Below, piece by piece: positions 26,711 through 35,153 of a stretch of 64,000 bases of DNA. Origin of the DNA: Pectobacterium aquaticum (lineage in GTDB: Bacteria > Pseudomonadota > Gammaproteobacteria > Enterobacterales > Enterobacteriaceae); assembly GCF_003382565.3 (NCBI RefSeq), contig NZ_CP086253.1, positions 1-64,000 on the forward strand, written 5' to 3'. Numbering within the stretch: position 1 is the first letter of the stretch; every line of letters begins with the position of its first letter. A program made the translations under genes and the position numbers. The notes below the pieces were generated by a model. It ran no database searches. It worked only from the letters and a program-made list of their open reading frames with translations, and had not been told where the DNA came from.

Positions 26711-28510
26711 ATGACAGCGCCGATTATGTCCGTTTCGCATCTGACCACCGCCTTTCAGGTGAACGGCGAGTGGATGAACGTGGTGCGGGATTTGTCCTTC
26801 ACGATTGGCGAGAAAGAGACGGTCGCCGTGGTGGGAGAATCTGGTTCAGGGAAAAGCGTGATGGCGAAATCCATCATGCGCTTGCTGCCACCCGGCCAAA
26901 GCCGGGTTGAGGGTCAGATTCATTTCGGCGACACCGAACTGCTGTCGCTCCCCAATAAAGCGATGCAGGACGTGCGCGGGAACCGCATCGGCATGATTTT
27001 CCAGGAGCCAATGACCAGCTTGAATCCGGTGTTGCCGATTGGCTACCAGATTACAGAAGTGCTGCGTCGCCATCGTGGCATGGGCAAAGCCGAAGCGCGT
27101 GCCGAAGCGGTGCGCCTGCTGGAAAAAGTCCGCATTCCGGCGGCGAAATCACGGCTGAACGAATACCCGCAGAGCTTCTCCGGCGGGATGCGCCAGCGCG
27201 TAGTGATTGCGATTGCGCTGGCCTGCCACCCGAAACTGCTGATTGCCGACGAGCCGACGACGGCGCTGGACGTCACGATTCAGGCGCAAATTCTGACGCT
27301 GATAAAAACCCTTCAGGAAGAAGAAGGGATGTCGGTGCTGTTTATTACCCACGACATGGGCGTGGTGGCGGAAGTGTCCGACCGCACGCTGGTGATGTAT
27401 CAGGGCGAAATGGTGGAAAACGCCGTCACGCGGGAGATCTTTCATCACCCGCAACAGCCCTATACCCGCATGCTGCTGTCCGCGGTGCCCAAATTAGGCT
27501 CGATGTCCGGCAGCGCGTGGCCGCAGCGCTTCCCGCTGGTCGACCTCAAGACGGGCGAGCGCCAGCCAGTGCCGGAGGCGGTGAATACCGTGTCGGGCGA
27601 GGAGCCAGTGCTGACGGTAAAAAATCTGGTTACTCGATTTGATATCCGATCAGGGTTTTTCCGTCGGTTGTCCGGGCGCGTTCACGCGGTGGAGAATGTC
27701 TCGTTCGATATCTGGCCGGGAGAAACGCTCGCGCTGGTTGGGGAATCGGGCTGCGGTAAATCCACTACTGGTCGGTCGATTATTCGCCTCAATGACGCTG
27801 TCAGCGGCGACATTCAGTTGCTGGGAAAAAATATCCTGACGGCGGATAAGCGTGAGCTGACGGATTCGCGGCGGCAGATTCAGATGGTGTTTCAGGATCC
27901 ATATGAAAGCCTGAACCCGCGCATGCGGATAGGGGAAGCTATTGCCGAGCCGATGCTGCTGCACGGTCTGGCGACCCGACAGAATGTGAATGCAAGAGTG
28001 AGCGCGTTGCTGGAACAGGTGGGGTTATCCGGCGATATGGCCTCGCGTTTCCCGCATCAGTTCTCCGGCGGGCAACGGCAGCGCGTGTGTATTGCCCGCG
28101 CGCTGGCGCTGGAGCCAAAAGTGATTATTGCCGATGAATCGGTATCGGCGCTGGATGTGTCCGTCAAGGCGCAGGTGATCAACCTGATGCTGGATCTCCA
28201 GCAGAAGCTGGGGCTGTCATTCCTGTTCATCTCGCACGATATGGCCGTTGTCGAACGAATCAGCCACCGCGTAGCGGTGATGTATCTCGGTGAAATCGTG
28301 GAGATCGGGCCACGTTCGGCGATTTTCGACAATCCGCAGCATGACTATACCCGACGTCTGATTTCCGCGGTGCCCGTGCCGGATCCGGACACCCGCCCAG
28401 TGCGCAATATCACTAATGATGAACTGCGCAGCCCGGTACGCGCCCCTGATTTCCACCCTCCCGCACGTCGCTATAAGCAGGTCGGAGAGGGGCATTTCGT
28501 TTTGGAGTGA
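26711..28510 (+). CDS. Fused double ABC ATPase (DppD-DppF type)
   Basis: 599 aa with two complete nucleotide-binding domains. Domain 1: Walker A GESGSGKSV near residue 45, signature FSGGMRQRV, Walker B LLIADEPTTALD. Domain 2: Walker A GESGCGKST near 357, signature FSGGQRQRV, Walker B VIIADESVSALD. Such DppD-DppF fusions (GsiA-like) energise peptide-type importers as one chain. ATG 26711 has AAGGGG upstream. Last gene of the operon. Confidence 0.93.
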   Translation: MTAPIMSVSHLTTAFQVNGEWMNVVRDLSFTIGEKETVAVVGESGSGKSVMAKSIMRLLPPGQSRVEGQIHFGDTELLSLPNKAMQDVRGNRIGMIFQEPMTSLNPVLPIGYQITEVLRRHRGMGKAEARAEAVRLLEKVRIPAAKSRLNEYPQSFSGGMRQRVVIAIALACHPKLLIADEPTTALDVTIQAQILTLIKTLQEEEGMSVLFITHDMGVVAEVSDRTLVMYQGEMVENAVTREIFHHPQQPYTRMLLSAVPKLGSMSGSAWPQRFPLVDLKTGERQPVPEAVNTVSGEEPVLTVKNLVTRFDIRSGFFRRLSGRVHAVENVSFDIWPGETLALVGESGCGKSTTGRSIIRLNDAVSGDIQLLGKNILTADKRELTDSRRQIQMVFQDPYESLNPRMRIGEAIAEPMLLHGLATRQNVNARVSALLEQVGLSGDMASRFPHQFSGGQRQRVCIARALALEPKVIIADESVSALDVSVKAQVINLMLDLQQKLGLSFLFISHDMAVVERISHRVAVMYLGEIVEIGPRSAIFDNPQHDYTRRLISAVPVPDPDTRPVRNITNDELRSPVRAPDFHPPARRYKQVGEGHFVLE

Positions 28511-28546
28511 ACGAATCGCGTTTACTGAAAATCCAGGACGACTTAA

Positions 28547-28846
28547 TTACAAAGTCAGCGCGATACGCTTACCATCAGGCAAGGTCACATCTAGCGTAAG
28601 CTTGCCGCCTAGGGCAGTGACATAGCGTTTCAGCGTTGACAGTTTTGGGTCATTCTCGACCTTCTCCATCTTAACAATAGATGGCTGCTTGACGCCCAGA
28701 GCTAACGCAAGCTGAGTCTGCGACATGTTCAGCTCTTCGCGTAATTTCGCTAAAGTGATTTCCTGACGGATCTCAGCCGTGCGCGCTTCAATGCGGGCGC
28801 GGCTCTCCGGTGAACGTTTAGCCATCATTTCTTTAAGCGTCGCCAT
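28547..28846 (-). CDS. HigA-type XRE antitoxin
   Basis: 99-residue antitoxin with an XRE helix-turn-helix (LREELNMSQTQLALALGVKQ, residues about 35-55) and a C-terminal strand region. It overlaps the 3' end of the upstream toxin gene by 14 bases, giving the toxin-first order of HigBA modules. It should bind the toxin and autorepress the operon. Confidence 0.88.
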   Translation of the reverse strand: MATLKEMMAKRSPESRARIEARTAEIRQEITLAKLREELNMSQTQLALALGVKQPSIVKMEKVENDPKLSTLKRYVTALGGKLTLDVTLPDGKRIALTL

Positions 28847-29219
28847 CTTCTTTTACCTCCGGTGATATCAGATGCGATGCAAACTCAGCGTCTGCGATCT
28901 TAATCATACGTTCGTAGAACAACTTTTCATCTTCGCCTTTCTTATCTCCTGCACATAAAACAATCGCTTTACGTGTCCGGTCAAACGCGAAGAATGTTCG
29001 GAATGGGTTGCCGCTAACCTGAACTCGAAGCTCCTTCATATTTTTGTATTTTGAGCCTTTAATCTGATCAACCTGTGGTCGCCCTAGCTGTGGGCCATCC
29101 TCTTCGAGTATAGAGAGGTGTGCCAAAATTTCTTCCTGTACCGTTTCAGTTTGCTCATCAAACCACGTATCGAATAGTGCCCGTGTGACTATTTCCCATG
29201 CCAATCTGTAAACCTCCAT
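28833..29219 (-). CDS. HigB/RelE-family toxin
   Basis: 128 aa of the phage-derived Gp49-like HigB family. Conserved elements: FDEQTETVQEEILAHLSILE, LGRPQVDQIKGSKYKNMKEL, and RTFFAFDRTRKAIVLCAGDKKG. Relatives are ribosome-dependent mRNA interferases of the RelE fold. First gene of a two-gene toxin-antitoxin operon transcribed toward the ABC operon. Confidence 0.9.
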   Translation of the reverse strand: MEVYRLAWEIVTRALFDTWFDEQTETVQEEILAHLSILEEDGPQLGRPQVDQIKGSKYKNMKELRVQVSGNPFRTFFAFDRTRKAIVLCAGDKKGEDEKLFYERMIKIADAEFASHLISPEVKEDGDA

Positions 29220-29540
29220 GTCCTACACGCCGTAAATACATTATAACCCACAGGCTATATTAGCAAGCAATCCTTGTTAGGAATAATGGAGCCGCCTTCC
29301 ACCTTCGCTCAACCCAATTCCTCTGGATGTTGAAATTCGGTAATGCACGATGTTGCAAAGCTGTATCAGTTGTCCGTTTTGTGATCCAGATTGTAGTGCA
29401 ACATATAATAATGGTACTACAATAAAGCCAAGAAAAGAGGGAAGGATGCGGTTATTGTGCAACAGTTCGACGACGTCAGGCGGCATGGCAGGTAAAGTAA
29501 GTGCAGTGATATCAATCCGTTTTGTCTCGTTGAGGTGATG
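29220..29540. other. Divergent gap between toxin-antitoxin pair and dgoR
   Basis: About 320 bases without a convincing gene. It must hold the leftward toxin promoter and holds the rightward dgo promoter with the DgoR-like operator near 29391-29422. Confidence 0.6.
29391..29422 (+). promoter_or_regulatory. dgo promoter with probable DgoR operator
   Basis: Inverted half-sites TTGTAGT (29391) and ACTACAA (29416), 18 bases apart, flank a perfect -10 box TATAAT (29404-29409). A GntR/FadR-type repressor bound here would block polymerase. The layout fits DgoR autoregulation of the dgo operon. Confidence 0.65.
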
Positions 29541-30239
29541 ATGAATAAGCAAGAATTAAGCAAAACCGACCGCATCATTCTGGATATTGGCCAACAGATC
29601 GTTGGCGGGAAATACGCGCCGGGCACGCCGTTACCCGCAGAGGCTGAACTGTGTGAAGAGTTTCAGACCTCGCGCAACATCATTCGCGAAGTGTTCAGAG
29701 CGTTGATGGCGAAAAGGCTGGTGGAAGTGAAACGGTATCGCGGTGCGTTTGTCGCCGCGCGTAATCAGTGGAATTACCTGGATACCGACGTTCTGCAATG
29801 GGTTCTGGCAAGCGATTACGACCCGCGGCTGATCAGCGCGATGAGCGAAGTACGTAATCTGGTGGAGCCGACGATCGCCCGCTGGGCCGCCGAACGGGCG
29901 ACCTCAAGCGAGCTGGCGGTCATTGAAGCGGCGCTGAATGACATGATTTCTAACCATCAGAATCGCGACGCATTTAATGAAGCGGATATTCGCTTCCATG
30001 AGTCGGTATTGGCGGCGGTGCATAACCCAGTACTACAGCAGTTGAGCGTCGCGATCAGTTCGTTGCAGCGTGCGGTGTTTGAGCGCACCTATATGCCGGA
30101 CGAAGACAACATGCCACGGACATTGCGTGAGCATCAGGATCTCTACGATGCCATTCGGCATCAGGATATTGAAGCAGCAGAGCGGGCGGCATTGACCATG
30201 ATTGCCAGCTCGACCAAACGGTTAAAGGACATTACATGA
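29541..30239 (+). CDS. dgoR: D-galactonate operon repressor DgoR
   Basis: 232-residue GntR/FadR-type regulator with an N-terminal winged helix (GTPLPAEAELCEEFQTSRNI) and an all-helical FCD effector domain with metal-binding-type residues (YLDTDVLQWVL, EADIRFHESVL). Strongly similar to E. coli DgoR over its length. ATG 29541 is used since GAGG sits five bases upstream; GTG and ATG codons at 29535 and 29538 are also in frame. It overlaps dgoK by four bases. Confidence 0.96.
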   Translation: MNKQELSKTDRIILDIGQQIVGGKYAPGTPLPAEAELCEEFQTSRNIIREVFRALMAKRLVEVKRYRGAFVAARNQWNYLDTDVLQWVLASDYDPRLISAMSEVRNLVEPTIARWAAERATSSELAVIEAALNDMISNHQNRDAFNEADIRFHESVLAAVHNPVLQQLSVAISSLQRAVFERTYMPDEDNMPRTLREHQDLYDAIRHQDIEAAERAALTMIASSTKRLKDIT

Positions 30240-31132
30240 GTGAAAGCTATATCGCCATTGACTGGGGTTCGACCAATCTGCGGGCGTGGCTGTATCTGGA
30301 CGGCGTCTGTATCGACAGTGTGAAGTCTGAAGCGGGCGTCACGCGTTTGAACGGTCAGACACCGCAGCAGGTTTTTCAGCAGATCGTTGTGCCGTGGCAG
30401 CAGCACAACGTGCCTGTCGTGATGGCGGGCATGATTGGCAGCAATGCGGGCTGGCTTTCCGTGCCGTATCTGTCATGCCCGACTCGCCTGACGGATGTCG
30501 CCCATCGCCTGACGCGCGTGGAAGAAGCCCAGCCGCTGGCCGCCTGGATCGTGCCGGGGCTGAGTATTGCGCAGGACGATAACTGCAATGTGATTCGCGG
30601 TGAAGAAACCCAACTGATTGGCGCATATAGCGAATGTCCTTCCTCTCTTTATTTAATGCCGGGAACCCACTCGAAATGGGTGCGGGCCGATGACAGTAAC
30701 GTGCTGGATTTCCGCACGGTGATGACCGGTGAACTGCATCACCTGCTGATGACGCAGTCGCTCATTGGCGTGGGGCTGACCGAGCAGCAGCCGTCCCCCG
30801 AGGCTTTCCAGCAAGGGCTAGAGCTGGGCTTTGCCGACGACAATATCATCCGCTGCCTGTTTGAAACCCGCGCGGCGCATGTGCTGGGGCGTCTGGAGAA
30901 AAGTGCTGTGAGCGACTGGTTATCTGGGCTGCTGATTGGCAACGAAGTCTCACAAATGCAGCGCCACTATCAGGTGGCAGCCGGAGACAGCATCACACTC
31001 ATCGGTTCCCCTGCGCTGACCGCGCGCTACGAAAAAGCATTACAACAAGCTGGATTGCGCTGGCAGCCGCTGGATGGCGATCGGGCTTTTCAGGCAGGAA
31101 TAAGGAGCATTGTTAATGAGCTGGAATACTAA
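30236..31132 (+). CDS. dgoK: 2-dehydro-3-deoxygalactonokinase
   Basis: 298 aa; phosphorylates 2-keto-3-deoxygalactonate to the 6-phosphate. ASKHA-fold N-terminus YIAIDWGSTNLRAWLY, with MPGTHSKWVRA in the middle. Coupled to dgoR by ATGA and overlapping the start of dgoA. Confidence 0.96.
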   Translation: MSESYIAIDWGSTNLRAWLYLDGVCIDSVKSEAGVTRLNGQTPQQVFQQIVVPWQQHNVPVVMAGMIGSNAGWLSVPYLSCPTRLTDVAHRLTRVEEAQPLAAWIVPGLSIAQDDNCNVIRGEETQLIGAYSECPSSLYLMPGTHSKWVRADDSNVLDFRTVMTGELHHLLMTQSLIGVGLTEQQPSPEAFQQGLELGFADDNIIRCLFETRAAHVLGRLEKSAVSDWLSGLLIGNEVSQMQRHYQVAAGDSITLIGSPALTARYEKALQQAGLRWQPLDGDRAFQAGIRSIVNELEY

Positions 31133-31733
31133 TCTTCCCTTGATTGCGATTCTGCGCGGTATTACGCCGGACGAGGTGCTGGAACACGTTGCAGCGCTGC
31201 TGGATGCCGGATTCGATGCGGTAGAGATCCCTCTGAATTCGTCGAACCCGTATGAAAGTATTCAACTGGCGGTAGAACATTTTGGCGATCGCGCCCTGAT
31301 TGGCGCAGGCACGGTACTGAAAGCCGACTATGTCGATAAATTACAGGAGATTGGCAGCAAGTTAGTCGTTACGCCTAACATTTCTCCCGAGGTGATTAGC
31401 CGGGCAGTGGGTTACGGCATGATGGTGTGCCCTGGCTGTGCTACTGCGACGGAGGCCTTCACGGCGCTGGATGCGGGGGCGCAATCGCTGAAAATTTTCC
31501 CGTCATCCGCGTTTGGACCTGACTACATCAAGGCACTGAAAGCGGTATTGCCAAAAGACGTTCCCGTCTTTGCCGTCGGTGGCGTCACGCCCGAAAACCT
31601 GAAGGATTACCTTAGTGCGGGCTGCATCGGTGCCGGGTTAGGCAGCGATCTATATCGAGCCGGTCAGTCGGTTGACGTCACCGCGCAAAAAGCACATGCA
31701 TTTGTTAACGCCTATAAGGACGCTGTTCAATGA
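31116..31733 (+). CDS. dgoA: 2-dehydro-3-deoxy-6-phosphogalactonate aldolase
   Basis: 205-residue class I aldolase (KDPG/KDPGal family) cutting the kinase product into pyruvate and glyceraldehyde-3-phosphate. Start MSWNTNLPLIAILRG; Schiff-base Lys in AGTVLKADYVDKL or LKIFPSSAFGPDYIKALK regions. TAAGGAG precedes ATG 31116, which lies inside the 3' end of dgoK. It overlaps dgoD by four bases. Confidence 0.96.
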   Translation: MSWNTNLPLIAILRGITPDEVLEHVAALLDAGFDAVEIPLNSSNPYESIQLAVEHFGDRALIGAGTVLKADYVDKLQEIGSKLVVTPNISPEVISRAVGYGMMVCPGCATATEAFTALDAGAQSLKIFPSSAFGPDYIKALKAVLPKDVPVFAVGGVTPENLKDYLSAGCIGAGLGSDLYRAGQSVDVTAQKAHAFVNAYKDAVQ

Positions 31734-32878
31734 AAATTACCAAAATCACCACGTACCGGCTGCCGCCACGCTGGATGTTCCTGAAGATTGAAACCGATGA
31801 AGGCATTGTCGGCTGGGGCGAGCCGGTTATCGAAGGCCGTGCACGCACGGTTGAAGCTGCCGTTCACGAGCTGTCTGACTATCTGATCGGGCAAGACCCG
31901 GCGCGCATTAACGATATCTGGCAGGTGCTTTACCGCGCGGGCTTCTACCGCGGCGGCCCGATCCTGATGAGTGCTATCGCGGGTATCGATCAGGCATTGT
32001 GGGACATCAAAGGCAAGGCGCTGGGTGTACCGGTTTATCAGTTACTGGGCGGGCTGGTGCGCGATAAGATCAAAGCGTACAGCTGGGTGGGCGGCGATCG
32101 TCCTTCCGAAGTGATCGCAGGCATCAAGAAGCTGACTGACATTGGCTTCGATACCTTCAAGCTGAACGGCTGTGAAGAGATGGGCATCATTGATAATTCG
32201 CGCAAAGTGGATGCGGCAGTGGCCGTGGTCGCGGAAATCCGCGAAGCCTTTGGCAACAGCATCGAGTTCGGTCTGGATTTCCACGGTCGTGTGGATGCGC
32301 CGATGGCGAAAATCCTGATCAAAGAGCTGGAGCCTTACCGTCCGCTGTTTATTGAAGAACCCGTGCTGGCTGAACAGGCGGAATATTATCCTCGTCTGGC
32401 GGCGCAAACCCACCTGCCGATTGCGGCGGGCGAGCGTATGTTCTCACGCTTTGATTTCAAACGCGTGCTGGCAGATGGCGGACTGGCCATTATTCAGCCT
32501 GACTTGTCTCACGCAGGCGGTATTACCGAGTGCTTTAAAATTGCTGCCATGGCGGAAGCCTATGATGTTGCGTTGGCACCGCACTGTCCATTAGGCCCAA
32601 TTGCACTGGCTTCCTGTTTGCACCTCGACTTTGTGGCACGTAATGCCGTATTGCAGGAGCAAAGTATGGGCATCCATTATAATAAAGGTGCCGAGCTGTT
32701 GGATTACGTCATTAATAAAGAAGACTTTGCTATGACCGACGGTCATTTCTATCCGTTGAATAAGCCTGGCCTCGGTGTGGAAATTAATGAAGAGCTGGTT
32801 ATTGAACGTAGTAAAAATGCGCCAGACTGGCGTAACCCGGTGTGGCGTTATCCTGACGGTGCTGTCGCCGAGTGGTAA
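31730..32878 (+). CDS. dgoD: D-galactonate dehydratase
   Basis: 382-residue enolase-superfamily enzyme converting D-galactonate to 2-keto-3-deoxygalactonate. It begins MKITKITTYRLPPRWMFLKI; metal and catalytic residues are seen in FGLDFHGRV, LFIEEPVL and AAGERMFSRFDF, with HCPLGPIALAS near the C-terminus. The separate single-function gene matches the dgoA/dgoD split of E. coli. Confidence 0.97.
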   Translation: MKITKITTYRLPPRWMFLKIETDEGIVGWGEPVIEGRARTVEAAVHELSDYLIGQDPARINDIWQVLYRAGFYRGGPILMSAIAGIDQALWDIKGKALGVPVYQLLGGLVRDKIKAYSWVGGDRPSEVIAGIKKLTDIGFDTFKLNGCEEMGIIDNSRKVDAAVAVVAEIREAFGNSIEFGLDFHGRVDAPMAKILIKELEPYRPLFIEEPVLAEQAEYYPRLAAQTHLPIAAGERMFSRFDFKRVLADGGLAIIQPDLSHAGGITECFKIAAMAEAYDVALAPHCPLGPIALASCLHLDFVARNAVLQEQSMGIHYNKGAELLDYVINKEDFAMTDGHFYPLNKPGLGVEINEELVIERSKNAPDWRNPVWRYPDGAVAEW

Positions 32879-32929
32879 TACCCGTCATTCGCGTTGGCTT
32901 GCCTGCAACTCGAATTATTTTAGGGTATA
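32877..32929. repeat. Shortened copy of an intergenic palindromic repeat
   Basis: The sequence right after dgoD (ATACCCGTCATTCGCGTTGG, then CCTGCAACTCGAATTATTTT to GGGTAT) matches both ends of the longer element at 38228-38361, with most of the middle missing. A deletion derivative of the same dispersed intergenic repeat. Confidence 0.65.
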
Positions 32930-33013
32930 ACGAAAACAATAGGTTAGGTTTTGAATAACCAGTAATACATAACGCATTTCCCCGGCACGACGGAATAGAA
33001 CACTCATGGATTA

Positions 33014-33036
33014 TCACGAAATACATTATTTCGTGA
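33014..33036. promoter_or_regulatory. Perfect palindrome upstream of dgoT
   Basis: TCACGAAATA-cat-TATTTCGTGA, a perfect 10-bp inverted repeat with a 3-base loop in the 394-base dgoD-dgoT gap. No U-run follows, so an operator or an mRNA hairpin is more likely than a terminator. The rest of the gap is AT-rich without a supportable gene. Confidence 0.45.
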
Positions 33037-33272
33037 GGGATTACTGTTTTATTTTATTAGCGCTGGGGAAAGTAATCCTCCATTTATCATGGGTAAGCCA
33101 TCACCGGGATTTTAAAAATAAAACGCCATGATCAATAAGGGAATGTATTGACTGTGTGCGGTTATTTATTTCATTAGAAAAATAAAGCATATCAACTGCT
33201 GGTGTTGTTGATCGTTCAAAAATAGCGGGCAATAAGTATTACCGTCCGTTTAATAAATAACAGGAACATAAG

Positions 33273-34562
33273 ATGGATATGACATTAACTACCCGTCCTA
33301 CAAAACGGCGTTATTTCACCTTGCTGATGATTTTTATTACGGTCGTCATCTGCTATGTGGATCGTGCCAACCTGGCTGTGGCGTCGGCACATATTCAGGA
33401 AGAGTTCGGCATTACAAAAACACAAATGGGCTATATCTTTTCCGCGTTTGCCTGGACCTATACGTTATGCCAAATACCTGGCGGTTGGTTCCTTGACCGC
33501 GTCGGTTCAAAGGTCACTTATTTTATCGCCATCATGGGGTGGTCGATTGCCACGTTGCTGCAAGGTTTCGCCACGGGTCTGGCGTCGTTAATTGGTTTGC
33601 GCGCGGTGACTGGGCTGTTTGAAGCGCCTGCGTTTCCGACGAATAACCGTATGGTGACCAGCTGGTTCCCTGAGCAAGAACGCGCTTCTGCCGTTGGATT
33701 CTATACGTCAGGGCAGTTTGTTGGTCTGGCATTTCTTACGCCATTGCTCATCTGGTTGCAGGAAATCCTGAGCTGGCACTGGGTGTTCATTGTCACCGGC
33801 GGCGTCGGCATTGTCTGGGCAATTATCTGGCACTTTGTTTATCAGCCACCGAAGAAAAGCAAAGGGATCAATCAGGCTGAGCTGGATTACATTGCCGAAG
33901 GCGGCGGTATCGTTGATGGCGATGCCCCGACTGAGAAAAAAGCGCGTACGCCATTAACGGCAGCCGACTGGAAGCTGGTGTTTAACCGCAAGCTGGTGGG
34001 CGTGTATATCGGGCAGTTTGCCGTGACCTCTACGCTGTGGTTCTTCCTGACGTGGTTCCCGAACTACCTGACGCAGGAAAAACAGATTAGCGCACTGACG
34101 GCAGGCTTTATGACGACAGTACCTTTCCTGGCGGCATTCGTTGGCGTGCTGTTGTCCGGCTTTGTGGCGGATCGTCTGGTGCGTAGCGGAAAATCGATTG
34201 GTCTGGCGCGTAAAACGCCGATTATCTGTGGCCTGTTGATTTCAACCTGCATCATGGGGGCGAACTACACGAACGATCCAGTATGGATTATGACGTTGAT
34301 GGCAGTGGCATTCTTTGGCAATGGTTTTGCCTCCATCACCTGGTCGCTGGTGTCGTCGCTGGCACCGATTCGTCTGATTGGCCTGACGGGCGGGGTATTC
34401 AACTTTGTCGGCGGTCTGGGCGGTATCACGGTGCCATTGATTATTGGCTATCTGGCGCAGGATTACGGTTTTGCTCCGGCACTGACCTATATTGCTGGCG
34501 TAGCGCTGGTCGGCGCACTGTCTTACATCTTACTGGTGGGTGAAGTGAAGCGTGTAGGGTAA
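33273..34562 (+). CDS. dgoT: D-galactonate MFS transporter
   Basis: 429-residue anion:cation symporter family (MFS) protein importing galactonate with protons. TM1 loop VICYVDRANLAVASAHIQEEFG and the motif GWFLDRVGSKV are diagnostic; about 12 TM segments. ACAGGAAC precedes the ATG. Last gene of dgoRKADT, separated from dgoD by about 400 bases. Confidence 0.96.
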   Translation: MDMTLTTRPTKRRYFTLLMIFITVVICYVDRANLAVASAHIQEEFGITKTQMGYIFSAFAWTYTLCQIPGGWFLDRVGSKVTYFIAIMGWSIATLLQGFATGLASLIGLRAVTGLFEAPAFPTNNRMVTSWFPEQERASAVGFYTSGQFVGLAFLTPLLIWLQEILSWHWVFIVTGGVGIVWAIIWHFVYQPPKKSKGINQAELDYIAEGGGIVDGDAPTEKKARTPLTAADWKLVFNRKLVGVYIGQFAVTSTLWFFLTWFPNYLTQEKQISALTAGFMTTVPFLAAFVGVLLSGFVADRLVRSGKSIGLARKTPIICGLLISTCIMGANYTNDPVWIMTLMAVAFFGNGFASITWSLVSSLAPIRLIGLTGGVFNFVGGLGGITVPLIIGYLAQDYGFAPALTYIAGVALVGALSYILLVGEVKRVG

Positions 34563-34597
34563 CTCGCGCCCTTCAGAGTTAAGACGAAACCATAACA

Positions 34598-34640
34598 AAA
34601 CGGACTTTCCTCTTGATTGAGGAAAGTCCGTTTAATTTTT
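34598..34640. terminator. Bidirectional terminator
   Basis: AAACGGACTTTCCTC-ttgatt-GAGGAAAGTCCGTTT is a perfect 15-bp stem between the convergent dgoT and DUF1471 genes, followed by AATTTTTT on the plus strand and TTTTGTT on the minus strand. Confidence 0.93.
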
Positions 34641-34660
34641 TGATTGTTTTTTTGTGCGCA

Positions 34661-34918
34661 TTATTTGTAAATAATGGCGACGCCGCGCAGTTGGTTATCA
34701 CCGGTCGCAGACGTGATGGTATAAGCTTTAGCGCCCGCTTTTTCTGCTTTCGCTGCGAGCTGAGCTTGCAGTGAGCTCAGGTCCTGAGCCGTCGCGGTAA
34801 CGACGCCCGCTTTTTCCAGATTCTGAGCCTGAGAAGCAGATACGTATTCAGCAGCAGAAGCACCGAAAGTCATGGTAGCGAGAACAACAGCAGCGGCGAT
34901 GGTTTTTACGTTTTTCAT
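34661..34918 (-). CDS. DUF1471 (BhsA/YdgH-like) small periplasmic protein
   Basis: 85 aa: signal peptide (MKNVKTIAAAVVLATMTFGASA, cleavage near residue 22) and a single DUF1471 domain (YTITSATGDNQLRGVAIIYK). Members such as BhsA and McbA are linked to stress and biofilm, but paralogues are many, so no specific name is given. Single gene with its own promoter region upstream. Confidence 0.93.
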   Translation of the reverse strand: MKNVKTIAAAVVLATMTFGASAAEYVSASQAQNLEKAGVVTATAQDLSSLQAQLAAKAEKAGAKAYTITSATGDNQLRGVAIIYK

Positions 34919-35153
34919 GATGTCTTATCCTTTTCTGTTTGATAGGTGAAAGGGGGCTGCCCTTTCGATATGAAGAATGTTACGCCGATGCTAATGAATT
35001 AAAAAACGGATGTTATTGAGAGAGTCTTTCTATTTTTTTGAATGAAAATATCCGTTGTTGTTTGTTTTTTTTAAATTAAAAACAATAAGTTATACATAAA
35101 ACTGAAATTGATTTACAAACTATTGACTGATATTGAATAAGTGGGGTGATGTC

